A DNA stretch of 64,000 nt from Neobacillus niacini. Its GTDB lineage: Bacteria; Bacillota; Bacilli; Bacillales; Cytobacillaceae. Below, piece after piece: positions 1-9,219 of the stretch (positions are counted from its first letter, which is position 1; each line of letters begins with the position of its first letter). The position numbers and the translations under genes are program-made. The stretch is from contig NZ_JAMBOB010000016.1 of assembly GCF_023715415.1 (NCBI RefSeq), positions 1 through 64,000 of the forward strand. The letters are read 5' to 3'. Under the pieces are notes generated by a model that was not told where the DNA came from, made no database searches, and saw only the letters and a program-made list of their open reading frames with translations.

Positions 1-200
1 GGATAGCGAGAAATACTTGCGGATAGCGAGAAATACTTGCGGATAGCGAGAAATACTTGCGGATAGCGAGAAATACTTGCGGATAGCGAGAAATACTTGC
101 GGATAGCGAGAAATACTTGCGGATAGCAAGAAATACTTGCGGATGGCAAGAAATACTCTCGCATAGCAGAAAATACTCTCAGATAACAAAATTAACTCTC
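1..200. repeat. 20-bp tandem repeat array, decaying toward recQ
   Basis: The first six 20-bp units (1-120) are identical and read GGATAGCGAGAAATACTTGC. Unit 7 (121-140) has one change, unit 8 (141-160) several, and units 9-10 (161-200) are only recognisable by the A-rich core and a CTC ending. Homogeneity is therefore highest away from recQ and lost next to it. The array touches the window edge, so its true length is unknown. There are no variable spacers, which excludes CRISPR. No gene is visible in it. Confidence 0.95.
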
Positions 201-259
201 GAATAAATCGAAAAAAAGGTATAATGTAAGAAGGTTATTTAGCAGAAGGGGGAGACGTT

Positions 260-2389
260 TTGTTATTTGAAAAAGCTCAGCGATTATTAGAATCGCATTT
301 TGGTTATTCAACATTCCGCAATGGGCAGGAGCGTGCTATCCAATCCGTTTTAGCTGGAGAAAATACGATTTGTGTCATGCCAACTGGCGGAGGGAAATCA
401 ATTTGTTTCCAAATTCCTGCACTTGTATTACCAGGTACCACGATTGTAATATCCCCGTTAATTTCACTTATGAAGGATCAAGTCGATGCCCTCGTTCAGG
501 TAGGAATTCCTGCAACTTTTATCAATAGCTCACTAAGTTACAATGAAGCAAACGAACGAATCAGGGAAGCAAAGCAAGGAATGTACAAGCTCCTATATAT
601 AGCACCCGAACGATTAGAATCGCATGAATTTATCGAGGACCTGAAACAAATGGAGATTCCATTAGTGGCGGTGGATGAAGCACATTGTATTTCTCAATGG
701 GGGCATGATTTCCGTCCAAGCTACCGTCATATCAAGCAAATGGTCTACAGTCTTCCACAGAAACCCAATGTATTGGCGTTAACGGCAACAGCCACACCAA
801 GAGTTCGAGAAGATATCTGTGAAACACTCGACATCGATGAAGAGAACTCCATCATTACAGGTTTTGAACGAGAGAATCTCTCCTTTGCGGTAATTAAGGG
901 TCAAGATAGACTTCATTTTCTAAGAGATTATATAAAAAAGAATGAAAAAGAAGCTGGTATTATTTATGCAGCCACCCGGAAGAATGTTGATCAGCTTTAT
1001 GAAAGACTGAAGAAAGAAAATATCAATGTGGCAAGGTATCATGCCGGGATGGGGGATGCCGAGCGAATACGCGAGCAGGATCGCTTTTTAAAAGATGAAG
1101 CCTCCGTTATGGTTGCAACCTCAGCCTTTGGAATGGGTATCGACAAATCCAACATCCGATATGTTCTCCATTTTCAACTTCCGAAAAATATGGAGAGCTA
1201 CTATCAAGAGGCTGGACGTGCAGGGCGAGACGGACTCGAGAGCGAATGTATTCTTCTATACTCCTCCCAAGATGTACAGGTTCAGCGCTTCTTAATTGAT
1301 CAATCCAGTGATCGAACACGGATGAATCAAGAGCTGGAAAAGTTACAGCAGATGGTTGATTATTGCCATACTGAAAATTGCCTGCAGGAATTTATATTAA
1401 AATATTTTGGGGAAATAGAGACAGAGGAATGTGGCCGATGTGGGAATTGTCTTGATTCACGGACTAGTATCGATGTAACAAAAGAAGCCCAAATGGTCAT
1501 GTCATGTCTAATAAGGATGGGACAGCGATTTGGTAAAACACTTACAGCTCAAGTATTAACAGGTTCAAAAAATAAAAAAGTAACCGAGATGGGTTTTGAC
1601 AAGCTGACTACTTATGGAATTATGAAGGAAAAAAGTTCGAAAGATGTCAGTGATTTTATCGAGTTCTTGATTTCACAAGAATTAATTGCAATCGAACAAG
1701 GACAATTTCCAACATTATTTGTAGCTCCGAAAGGGAAGGACATCCTTCTTGGAAAGGAAAAAGTTCATCGCAGAGAAATCGTTAAAGTTAGAGAAATTTC
1801 AAAGGATGACCCGTTATTCGAAACGCTGCGTGAAGTAAGAAGAGCGATTGCAGATAGAGAAAATGTACCACCGTTTGTTATTTTTTCTGATGCCGCTTTA
1901 AAGGACATGTGTGCGAAGCTTCCAAGAACGAGCGAAGCCTTTTTAGGTGTCAGTGGAGTCGGGGAACTTAAATTGCAAAAATATGGACTAGAATTTATTC
2001 AAGCCATTCGTCAGTTTTGCGAAGCCCATCCTGAGCGCCAACCGGAGCTGGGACAAGCTGCTGCTCCTAAAAAAGCCGCTAAAAAGGCTGTTGGTGATTC
2101 CCATTTAGAAACCTTGCAGCTTCATCAGCAAAACTTATCAATTGAACAAATAGCAGAAAAACGTGAGCTGGCACTGAGTACGGTTGAAAGCCATTTAATC
2201 CAATGTGCTCAGCAAGGGCTGGAAGTTGAATTTTCGAAGCTCATTCCTGCGGAGTATCTTCCATTGCTTCAAAAAGCGGTGGACGAGGCTGGGCGTTCCC
2301 GTTTAAAACCAATCAAGGATTTATTGCCTGAAGAAGTAAGCTATTTTATGGTGAAATCTTATCTTTATTTTTTAAGCAAAAACAAATAA
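260..2389 (+). CDS. recQ: ATP-dependent DNA helicase RecQ
   Basis: Superfamily 2 3'-5' DNA helicase acting in recombination and replication-fork repair. Visible parts in order: Walker A MPTGGGKS near residue 40, the VDEAH box near 138, motif VI QEAGRAGRDG near 320, a zinc-binding cysteine set (CHTENC then CGRCGNC) near 370-400, and a winged helix. An HRDC domain lies at about 525-600. The last ~90 residues carry a helix-turn-helix of the type appended to some RecQ proteins, which makes this 709-residue protein longer than minimal bacterial RecQ (~600). The TTG start is preceded by AGAAGGGGGAG at the right distance, and a TATAAT-like -10 sits at 220-225. It appears monocistronic, ending at the hairpin at 2463-2490. 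Confidence 0.96.
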   Translation: MLFEKAQRLLESHFGYSTFRNGQERAIQSVLAGENTICVMPTGGGKSICFQIPALVLPGTTIVISPLISLMKDQVDALVQVGIPATFINSSLSYNEANERIREAKQGMYKLLYIAPERLESHEFIEDLKQMEIPLVAVDEAHCISQWGHDFRPSYRHIKQMVYSLPQKPNVLALTATATPRVREDICETLDIDEENSIITGFERENLSFAVIKGQDRLHFLRDYIKKNEKEAGIIYAATRKNVDQLYERLKKENINVARYHAGMGDAERIREQDRFLKDEASVMVATSAFGMGIDKSNIRYVLHFQLPKNMESYYQEAGRAGRDGLESECILLYSSQDVQVQRFLIDQSSDRTRMNQELEKLQQMVDYCHTENCLQEFILKYFGEIETEECGRCGNCLDSRTSIDVTKEAQMVMSCLIRMGQRFGKTLTAQVLTGSKNKKVTEMGFDKLTTYGIMKEKSSKDVSDFIEFLISQELIAIEQGQFPTLFVAPKGKDILLGKEKVHRREIVKVREISKDDPLFETLREVRRAIADRENVPPFVIFSDAALKDMCAKLPRTSEAFLGVSGVGELKLQKYGLEFIQAIRQFCEAHPERQPELGQAAAPKKAAKKAVGDSHLETLQLHQQNLSIEQIAEKRELALSTVESHLIQCAQQGLEVEFSKLIPAEYLPLLQKAVDEAGRSRLKPIKDLLPEEVSYFMVKSYLYFLSKNK

Positions 2390-2462
2390 TATAAAACTAT
2401 TTAGAATATTCATACTAGTTGTCGTCTGCCGGGTTATTTCCCGGGAATTTGTCGATAAAAAA

Positions 2463-2490
2463 CAGCCGTATGGAAATTATACGGCTGTTT
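2463..2490. terminator. Bidirectional terminator between recQ and FNT gene
   Basis: AACAGCCGTAT and ATACGGCTGTT form an 11-bp stem around a 6-7 nt loop. It has T-rich flanks on both sides and lies between two convergent genes. Confidence 0.85.
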
Positions 2491-2491
2491 C

Positions 2492-3295
2492 TTATTCTTC
2501 TGTTTCATCCAAAAATGGTTTGTTGACAAAGTAATACATCCACGCCATTAAAATGCTGCCCCCAAATAAATTTCCTATGGTTACCGGTACTAGATTATGA
2601 ATGACGCCTCCCCATGAAATTGTACCAGGATGATTAAGAACTAAAGCTATAGCGAAGGTACACATATTGGCAATACTGTGTTCATATCCGGAAATAAAAA
2701 AGCAAAATACAAAAAGAATCATCGAAAACATTTTGGGTCCGTCTCCCTTTAAACCAAGAGGAATAAAAAAGGCTAAGCAAACCAGCCAATTACAAAGAAT
2801 GGCTCTAAAAAGCAGCTCCAATGTTGGAACCTGCATTTTCTTTTCTACTACGCTTAATAAAAAACCATTAACCGACGATTCTTCATATAATCCCGTAGTA
2901 AAAATAATAAAGGCGAAGACTGCAGCCCCTAAAATATTTCCGATATAACTGCTTATCCACAGCTTGGTGACTTCTTGCCATGCCATTTTTCGCCGCAGTG
3001 CAGCGTAGGTGTAATAGAATGTATTACCCGTAAATAAATCTCCGCCAGCGTAAGCGATTAATATGATGGCTGCTCCAAAGGTGAGAGCGGCCATTGGATA
3101 AGCCCAAGGGGAATGTTCCAAATAAAAGTAGTTTCCTGTTTTAAAAGCAACAATTACACCAAATCCAATAAACATACTGGCAAGCATTGACCTTAGAATA
3201 TAACGTAAAAGGCTTTGTCTAAAGATTTTCACCTTTTTTAGCGCTAATTTTTCTACCTCATTTAAGGGCACTCTCTCCATAACTGCACCATCCAT
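2492..3295 (-). CDS. Formate/nitrite transporter (FNT) family channel
   Basis: Membrane channel of the FNT family, which moves small monovalent anions such as formate, nitrite or hydrosulfide. About six hydrophobic helices are visible. Family-typical stretches include AYAGGDLFTGN near residue 85 and the GYEHSIANM re-entrant loop near 200. At 267 residues it has normal length. The gene stands alone and converges with recQ. The presence of a nitrate-reductase-like locus and an FNR regulator elsewhere in the window makes nitrite a plausible substrate, but the sequence alone does not separate nitrite from formate. Confidence 0.88.
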   Translation of the reverse strand: MDGAVMERVPLNEVEKLALKKVKIFRQSLLRYILRSMLASMFIGFGVIVAFKTGNYFYLEHSPWAYPMAALTFGAAIILIAYAGGDLFTGNTFYYTYAALRRKMAWQEVTKLWISSYIGNILGAAVFAFIIFTTGLYEESSVNGFLLSVVEKKMQVPTLELLFRAILCNWLVCLAFFIPLGLKGDGPKMFSMILFVFCFFISGYEHSIANMCTFAIALVLNHPGTISWGGVIHNLVPVTIGNLFGGSILMAWMYYFVNKPFLDETEE

Positions 3296-3465
3296 AATTT
3301 TCGTTTCATCCCTATAGTCTCTAATAACAGGTACTAAATTATGTATAATAAATGAATTGATTTCATAAGTTTTGTAAAAAGGAAAAGGAGTTTATATTAG
3401 CCAAAAAAACACTATTTCAGCTATAATGAAGTGGTTTTTCTAATACAGAACTTAAGGAGTTTATT

Positions 3466-4584
3466 ATGTCCGATTTGAAGAAAATAACCCCAGAATATGA
3501 CCCATGGGAAGCGTATAACGATATAAAGCAATACGGGAAGCCTGAGCTTACTAATATTGAATTCACGACTACAACACTATGTAATATGCGCTGTGAGCAT
3601 TGTGCGGTAGGGTACACTCTACAAACAAAAGACCCAGATGCGCTTCCACTAGATTTGCTTATTTCTAGGTTAGATGAAATTCCAACCCTCCGGTCACTTA
3701 GTATCACTGGGGGAGAACCGATGCTATCCCTTTCCTCTATTAAAAATCACGTAATTCCAATATTAAAATATGCACATGAACGCGGAGTCCGGACGCAAAT
3801 CAATTCCAATTTAACACAAGATTTAGCACGCTATGAGTTAATCATTCCATATTTAGATGTTTTACATATTTCACATAACTGGGGAACAGTGGATGATTTT
3901 GTTGAAGGCGGGTTTGCTAGAATGGAGCGCAAGCCAGATTACAAACAACGAGAAAAGTATTTTCTGAGAATGATCGAAAATAGCAGGGAGCTAGTGAAGG
4001 CAGGCGTGATGGTTTCCGCTGAAACCATGCTTAATAAGCGAACACTGCCTCATTTAGAAAAAATCCATCGCCAAATTGTTGATGAAATGCACTGTCAACG
4101 GCATGAAATTCACCCTATGTATCCAAGTGATTTTGCTAGTAATCTTGAAACATTAACACTAAATGAAATTAGGGAAGCAATTCACCATTTACTAGATGTT
4201 CGAGATGAAGAGGTATGGATGCTTTTTGGAACTCTCCCTTTTTACGGATGCAGCCAGAAACAAGAGGATTTAAACCTTTTGAACAGGCTCTTTCAAAGTA
4301 AAAATGTAACAGTTAGAAATGATCCCGATGGCAGGTCCCGACTGAATGTTAACATTTTTAATGGAGATATTATCGTTACAGATTTTGGTGATACCCCGCC
4401 ACTAGGAAATATTCAAGATACTAAGCTAACAAAGGCATATGAAAATTGGCAAACCTCTGCTATTGCTAAGGAATTAAGTTGTCATTGCCCTGCTGTAACG
4501 TGTCTGGGTCCCAACATTTTAGTGAAGAACAGTTATTATCAAGATATAGACTTTTCCATGTTGAAAAATAATATCAGTAAATAA
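3466..4584 (+). CDS. yfkAB: Radical SAM / CxCxxxxC motif protein YfkAB
   Basis: Radical SAM enzyme of unknown substrate, conserved in Bacillus. The cluster-binding motif CNMRCEHC lies near residue 40, followed by the SAM-contacting glycine motif SITGGEPM near 82. The C-terminal part carries the second cysteine motif CHCPAVTC near 350 that names the family. The 372-residue length matches the single YfkAB protein of Bacillus. A TATAAT lies at about 3421-3426, and AAGGAG precedes the ATG. The gene is followed at once by a bidirectional terminator. Confidence 0.9.
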   Translation: MSDLKKITPEYDPWEAYNDIKQYGKPELTNIEFTTTTLCNMRCEHCAVGYTLQTKDPDALPLDLLISRLDEIPTLRSLSITGGEPMLSLSSIKNHVIPILKYAHERGVRTQINSNLTQDLARYELIIPYLDVLHISHNWGTVDDFVEGGFARMERKPDYKQREKYFLRMIENSRELVKAGVMVSAETMLNKRTLPHLEKIHRQIVDEMHCQRHEIHPMYPSDFASNLETLTLNEIREAIHHLLDVRDEEVWMLFGTLPFYGCSQKQEDLNLLNRLFQSKNVTVRNDPDGRSRLNVNIFNGDIIVTDFGDTPPLGNIQDTKLTKAYENWQTSAIAKELSCHCPAVTCLGPNILVKNSYYQDIDFSMLKNNISK

Positions 4585-4611
4585 AAAAAAGCAGGGTTTC
4601 CTGCTTTTTTT
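4585..4611. terminator. Bidirectional terminator
   Basis: AAAAAAGCAGG and CCTGCTTTTTT form a short stem flanked by A and T runs between the convergent yfkAB and MFS genes. Confidence 0.85.
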
Positions 4612-4612
4612 G

Positions 4613-5827
4613 CTAAGCTGTATGTTTTACAAGCTTCGGATGACGATGCATGGAAATAAACAAGATGACTCCGCTTAGTATCAATAATGCACTCGTACTA
4701 ATAAACACAGCGGAAAATCCTAAGTATCCAGAAATGAATCCTCCTAGCATCGGACCAATAATATTTCCAAGGAACCGTAAGCTAGTATTGTAGCCTAGAA
4801 CTTCACCCTGCATGGCTATGGGTGCCTCTTGACGAATATAGGCAATGCGAACAGGGATGATTCCTCCTATTGCTATTCCAAGGGCAAAGCGGACAATAAC
4901 CAATTGCCAGAACTCAGTAACTGCAGCACCTGGAAGGTAAATGATTCCGGAGACAAATAGCAGGATGACAAGAATTTTTATATAACCGTGCTTATCCGCA
5001 ATCTTCCCCCAATTTCTCGACATCATTAGATTTCCTAATCCAGCTGCAGAGAAAGCGATTCCGGAATAAAAAGCGATGTTTGTGTGACCATGCAGTTCAC
5101 TGACGAATAAAGATAGAATCGGCTGTATGCTAAAGTGGGCAATCTGCACGAGTGCTGAGATCAGTAATACCGTTACCAATACTGGATTTTTAACAATATG
5201 TGCTAAAACTTCTTTACTGGAGTAATGTGATTTCGTTCCTTTTTTCGGTTCAATCACATATTCCTTTGTTGCGAATACAAGCAATCCAGAAACAATAATT
5301 GCAATCGACGTCCACTTAAAGGTCATTGAGTAACCAAGTGAATCTGCTAGTACCCCGCCAAGCATCGGACCTAGGAGCGAACCCGTAATACTGCCTGTCT
5401 GTAATGTTCCAAGAACACAGCCAGCTATTTCCTTTGGTGTTTGTGTTGAAATAAAAGCTTGTGACATTGGAATAAATCCTGTGAAAAATCCCATCAATAG
5501 CCGCAAGAGGAAAAGCTGCCAAACGGATTGGACATAGCCCATAAGGAATATCGAGCATCCCATACCAATACCACAAATAATAAGGATTTTTTTCCTTCCG
5601 TAACGATCTCCAATTTTCCCCCAAATTGGTGAGAAGATAAAAGCCGATACAAATGTTACGGCAAAGGTTATACCTGACCAATGCTGTACATATTTCTCTG
5701 AAAAGTCTCCGAAAGTCTCTATGTATAACGAAATAAATGGAAGAACCATTGTCATACTTCCAGCAACAAAGAAGTTGGCAAACCACATGATTAAGATATT
5801 TCGTTTTGCCATCTCCAGCTTAGTCAT
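4613..5827 (-). CDS. MFS transporter, drug:H+ antiporter-1 type
   Basis: Twelve-helix major facilitator of 404 residues. It carries the MFS signature GKIGDRYGRKK in the loop after helix 2 (about residue 71) and a related GKIADKHGYIK in the second half. GPMLGG occurs twice, once in each half, as in the antiporter motif of DHA1 efflux pumps. It resembles Bacillus YitG-like exporters. The substrate cannot be read from the sequence. It is monocistronic, converging with yfkAB. Confidence 0.85.
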   Translation of the reverse strand: MTKLEMAKRNILIMWFANFFVAGSMTMVLPFISLYIETFGDFSEKYVQHWSGITFAVTFVSAFIFSPIWGKIGDRYGRKKILIICGIGMGCSIFLMGYVQSVWQLFLLRLLMGFFTGFIPMSQAFISTQTPKEIAGCVLGTLQTGSITGSLLGPMLGGVLADSLGYSMTFKWTSIAIIVSGLLVFATKEYVIEPKKGTKSHYSSKEVLAHIVKNPVLVTVLLISALVQIAHFSIQPILSLFVSELHGHTNIAFYSGIAFSAAGLGNLMMSRNWGKIADKHGYIKILVILLFVSGIIYLPGAAVTEFWQLVIVRFALGIAIGGIIPVRIAYIRQEAPIAMQGEVLGYNTSLRFLGNIIGPMLGGFISGYLGFSAVFISTSALLILSGVILFISMHRHPKLVKHTA

Positions 5828-6057
5828 GCTCGTTCACCTCTTTTTGTAAGGTATTTCGTTTTCCTAAATATAATAATACCGAAATTTCAAAAAAATGAAA
5901 GTTATATACATATCTACTAGCTTTTGGCATTCGGTTTGTTATTATGTGAGTTTGTGAAAGTAGATGGTCAATTTAAAATATTTAGAAAACACTATTGACA
6001 AATTGTTAATAGGAGATTAAATTTAGTTTAATACTTTAAACAAGTAAATCATACGTT

Positions 6058-6166
6058 CTCTTATCAAGAGTGGCAGAGGGACTGGCCCGATGACGCCCAG
6101 CAACCGTTCCGTTTGGAATTGGTGCTAAATCCTGCAAAACAAGAAATTGTTTTGAAAGATAAGAGA
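6058..6166 (+). promoter_or_regulatory. SAM-I (S-box) riboswitch
   Basis: P1 is formed by CTCTTATC (6058-6065) and GATAAGAG (6158-6165). Between them lie the S-box hallmarks AGAGTGGCAGAGGGA, GATGACGCCCAGCAACC and TTGGTGCTAAATCCTGCA. The 3' strand of P1 continues as AGAGAGG (6162-6168), which is the exact complement of CCTCTCT (6194-6200) in the terminator. This gives a standard antiterminator: SAM bound favours P1 and termination, SAM low lets the gene at 6294 be read. Confidence 0.95.
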
Positions 6167-6190
6167 GGAGTAATCCTTCTTTTTGTGATG

Positions 6191-6219
6191 AAACCTCTCT
6201 TTTCTCGGAGAGGTTTTTT
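6191..6219 (+). terminator. SAM-riboswitch terminator
   Basis: AAACCTCTC and GAGAGG plus T6 form the terminator of the S-box leader, 75 bp before the coding start. Its 5' arm can pair instead with the 3' side of P1. Confidence 0.92.
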
Positions 6220-6293
6220 GTATTCATAGAACCTCTTCTAGGAGCAACGTTGGTAGGAATGCACGTACATAAGAAAAAAGGGGAGATTTCAAC

Positions 6294-7403
6294 ATGAAAA
6301 AGAATTTTTTAAAGAGCACATTTGTATCCGCAATTGCAGCAACACTTTTACTTACTGGCTGTGGTGCTGGCGGAGAAACAAAGCAAACAAGTGGAAATAC
6401 AACAATTGAAGGGGTTCCAGAACGTTTTGCTAAAGGGGAACAGCCAAAAATTAAGGTCATCCGAAAAATTGGCGGGGACGATCATACTGCTCAATTCTTA
6501 GCTGGTGCCAAGCAAGAGGGCGAAGCGTTAGGCTTCACAGTTGATGTTTTTACGGCAAATGGAGATACAGCGAAATTTCATGATGCGATTAATCAAGCGT
6601 TAAGTCAAGAGTATGATGGATATATCATTTCCCATGGTGACGACGATGCAACTTTGAATGATGTGAAAAAAATTGTTGATGCCGATAAGAGTATTGTTGC
6701 TTTCGACTCGAATCCTAATCTAGCAACTGTTGATGGAGTTACTCTTACCTCGCAGGATGATGAGGCATTGGCAACATTAGCACTGGACCAATTAGTTAAA
6801 GAAACAGGTGGACAAGCCAATATAGCTTATCTTTGGGTAGATGGATTCCCTCCAATGGTTCGAAGAAATAAAGTATATCAGGCTGTCTTGGAAAAGAACC
6901 CAGGAATCAAGGAAGTAGAACGATTTGGTGTTGCTTCTGCCGATACTAGCGTACAAACGCAGAATGCGGTTGCGGCTATGCTGAATAAATACCCTAAAGG
7001 GAAATTGGATGCCATTTTTGCGACATGGGATGCATTTGCCATCGGTGCTGCCCGTGCACTGAAGGAAGCTGGAAGAGAAGAAGTTAAGCTTTATGGGATT
7101 GATGTTTCAAATGCAGACTTGCAGGAAATTCAAAGAGAAGGCAGTGCTTGGAAGTATACAGCTGCCGTTGATCCAAAACTCATTGGGGCTGTTAATATGA
7201 GATTACTTGCAAAGAAATTAGCAGGTGAAGAAACTCCGCAAACGTATAATCTCGAAGCATCATTAATCTCACAAGAAGACCTTCAAAAATCAAAAGAACC
7301 AGTCAACATGGTGAATCTTGCTAATATTATTCAAGGCTGGGGCCAATCCACAGCATTCGAAGAAGACTGGATGAAAAAACTAAAAGAGCATTATAAAAAA
7401 TAG
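6294..7403 (+). CDS. Sugar-type ABC solute-binding lipoprotein under SAM control
   Basis: Secreted lipoprotein of 369 residues with a signal peptide and lipobox LLTGC (Cys23), followed by a flexible Gly/Thr linker. From about residue 50 it has the fold and motifs of the ribose/sugar-binding periplasmic family (Peripla_BP_4): FLAGAKQEGEALGFTVDVF, AINQALSQEYDGYIIS and IVAFDSNPN. Such proteins normally deliver ligand to an ABC permease, but no permease or ATPase gene is adjacent and a terminator follows at 7421. The S-box leader ties it to methionine/SAM metabolism. A sulfur-containing or SAM-derived ribose compound such as methylthioribose is a reasonable ligand guess; this is inference. Confidence 0.88.
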   Translation: MKKNFLKSTFVSAIAATLLLTGCGAGGETKQTSGNTTIEGVPERFAKGEQPKIKVIRKIGGDDHTAQFLAGAKQEGEALGFTVDVFTANGDTAKFHDAINQALSQEYDGYIISHGDDDATLNDVKKIVDADKSIVAFDSNPNLATVDGVTLTSQDDEALATLALDQLVKETGGQANIAYLWVDGFPPMVRRNKVYQAVLEKNPGIKEVERFGVASADTSVQTQNAVAAMLNKYPKGKLDAIFATWDAFAIGAARALKEAGREEVKLYGIDVSNADLQEIQREGSAWKYTAAVDPKLIGAVNMRLLAKKLAGEETPQTYNLEASLISQEDLQKSKEPVNMVNLANIIQGWGQSTAFEEDWMKKLKEHYKK

Positions 7404-7420
7404 TATTAATAGATGACCTA

Positions 7421-7449
7421 ACGCCTTTTCTAACCGAAAGGCGTTTTTT
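7421..7449 (+). terminator. Rho-independent terminator
   Basis: ACGCCTTT and AAAGGCGT stem followed by a T run. It ends the S-box transcript after a single gene. Confidence 0.9.
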
Positions 7450-7521
7450 ATTGATAAAAAGCTGTGTTTTGATTAAACTTAGGAAATCATAAAAAGAAAG
7501 AATAATTGTGGTGAAGGTTAG

Positions 7522-8283
7522 ATGGAAAATGAAAAAACACATACATATGAAATAATGGAAGTTTGTTTACTTGCAGGAAAAATCATGCTCCAAAGCGGTG
7601 GAGAAACCTACCGAGTTGAGGATACCATGATGAGAATTGCGGCTGCTTTTGGAATTGAAAATTCGCACAGTTATGTAACACCAACAGGAATCATTTTTTC
7701 TGCTGAAGGGGCAGAGCCGACAAAAACAAAACTCATTCGAATATCATCTCGTTCTACGGATTTGAAAAAGGTTGCGATGGTAAATAGTATTTCACGACAA
7801 ATAACAAATGGTGAAATCAATCTACAGTCTGCTCATACTCTTTTAAAAGAGCTAGAGGATTTAAATGTGACTTTTCCCTTTATCATACAGGTTGTTGCGG
7901 CTTCCATTGCCAGTGGTTGTTTTATGATTATGTTTAGAGGTGAGTGGAATGACTTTATTCCTTCCATGGTTACCGGAGGATTAGGTTATTTCGGATTTTT
8001 GTACTTTCACCGCTTCATACCGGTAAAGTTTTTCTCGGAATTTTTAGCGTCATTCATCATTGGTTTTATTGCCCTCGTCCTTGTGAAAGTAGGAGTAGGC
8101 AGCCAATTAGACAAAATTATTATTGGCTCTGTTATGACATTAGTACCCGGGCTTTTAGTTACCAACGCTGTTAGGGATTTAATGGCAGGACATTTGGTTT
8201 CGGGATTGTCAAAAGGTGCTGAAGCACTCTTGACAGCATTTGCAATTGGATCGGGAATTGCTGTTGTTTTATCTTACTTGTAA
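7522..8283 (+). CDS. Threonine/serine exporter family, ThrE N-terminal half (YjjP-like)
   Basis: Cytosolic N-terminal segment with CLLAGKIMLQSGGETYRVEDTM, typical of the DUF1212/YjjP family, followed by about five hydrophobic helices. In actinobacterial ThrE the two halves are fused. Here, as in many Firmicutes and in E. coli YjjP/YjjB, they are separate adjacent genes. The 253-residue length is normal. The next gene starts 13 bp downstream and supplies the other half, so the pair probably forms one transporter for small amino or carboxylic acids. The substrate is not decided by sequence. Confidence 0.88.
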   Translation: MENEKTHTYEIMEVCLLAGKIMLQSGGETYRVEDTMMRIAAAFGIENSHSYVTPTGIIFSAEGAEPTKTKLIRISSRSTDLKKVAMVNSISRQITNGEINLQSAHTLLKELEDLNVTFPFIIQVVAASIASGCFMIMFRGEWNDFIPSMVTGGLGYFGFLYFHRFIPVKFFSEFLASFIIGFIALVLVKVGVGSQLDKIIIGSVMTLVPGLLVTNAVRDLMAGHLVSGLSKGAEALLTAFAIGSGIAVVLSYL

Positions 8284-8296
8284 ATGGAGGATTAAA

Positions 8297-8746
8297 GTGG
8301 ATATCCTTGGACAATTAATCACCAGCTTTATTGCAACAGCTGCATTTGGAGTGATTTTTAACGCACCAAAGGAAACATTAGTAAAATGTGGGCTTGTTGG
8401 AATGGGTGGGTGGATTATCTATTATATTGCAGAAAAGTATACAGGAGATTCTGTTTTAGCCACACTTTTAGCAACTCTGTTTGTGGGGATTGTTAGTCAG
8501 GAATTAGCCAAGTTCTCTAAAACTCCTGTTATTATTTTTAGTGTTGCTGGAATCATTCCTTTAGTTCCAGGTGGTTTGGCTTACGATACGATGAGGAATT
8601 TTGTGGAGGACGATTACTTTCATGCATTAGCGTTAGGTGCAAAAGTAACGTTGCTTTCAGGCTCCATTGCTTTTGGTCTTGTTTTTTCAGAGGTTATTAA
8701 TCAAGTCATTCGAAAGATAAGAAGAAATAAGGTTTTTAGAATCTAA
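8297..8746 (+). CDS. Threonine/serine exporter family, C-terminal half (YjjB-like)
   Basis: Membrane protein of 149 residues with four to five helices and the conserved IIPLVPGGLAYDTM segment of the ThrE_2 (DUF3815) family. An upstream in-frame ATG at 8240 lies inside the preceding gene. The GTG at 8297 is preferred because TGGAGG sits just before it and the family begins close to this point. It is the partner of the YjjP-like gene upstream in a two-gene operon. Confidence 0.85.
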   Translation: MDILGQLITSFIATAAFGVIFNAPKETLVKCGLVGMGGWIIYYIAEKYTGDSVLATLLATLFVGIVSQELAKFSKTPVIIFSVAGIIPLVPGGLAYDTMRNFVEDDYFHALALGAKVTLLSGSIAFGLVFSEVINQVIRKIRRNKVFRI

Positions 8747-8765
8747 TAGTTCGTTAAAATTGGAC

Positions 8766-8799
8766 GAAGGCAGAGGAATAAATTCCTCTGCCTTCTTTT
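8766..8799 (+). terminator. Rho-independent terminator
   Basis: GAAGGCAGAGGAA and TTCCTCTGCCTTC form a perfect 13-bp stem followed by TTTT. Confidence 0.92.
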
Positions 8800-9219
8800 G
8801 CTTTTGATCCAAATGGGATCACTATTGTAACTTGTGAATGGTTGTTTTGATATCAGCCATCGCAAGGTAAAAATTTATATATAATAAATGGTATTTAAAA
8901 GACCAATTTGCCGCGGTTACTCTTCCACCTGATGGTTTTATACCTAAACGATGTAAGCCCTACCTCTCTTACATCCTTACGGCTCCGAAGCCGATCCAGC
9001 GTGAATAAGTTTTACTTTTAAAACATAAGCAGAATGCCAGAAAAAATTCTTACATTGCGTTATCTCGTCTATTACAAGTTACATAATTGTTAAGCACAAT
9101 TAATAATATTACACCTTATCAATAAATAAGTCAATATAATATTTTGCTTCGGAGACTTTTCTCAAAAAAAGGAAATTAGGAATCACTAGTAGAAATTATA
9201 TATAAAAATCGAAGAGCGG
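8800..9219. other. Intergenic region with two adjacent hairpins, no clear gene
   Basis: No start codon with a ribosome binding site was found. Two neighbouring inverted repeats stand out in a relatively GC-rich island of AT-rich DNA: GATGTAAG/CTTACATC (8950-8957/8968-8975) and CGGCT/AGCCG (8980-8984/8989-8993). Both strands are open for about 35-45 codons across the island without a start, which suggests a relic of a coding gene or an undescribed RNA. It matches no riboswitch class I know. Confidence 0.4.

Noticed and set aside
1..200. CRISPR array
   Set aside because: The units are contiguous 20-bp direct repeats with no spacers and no cas genes nearby.
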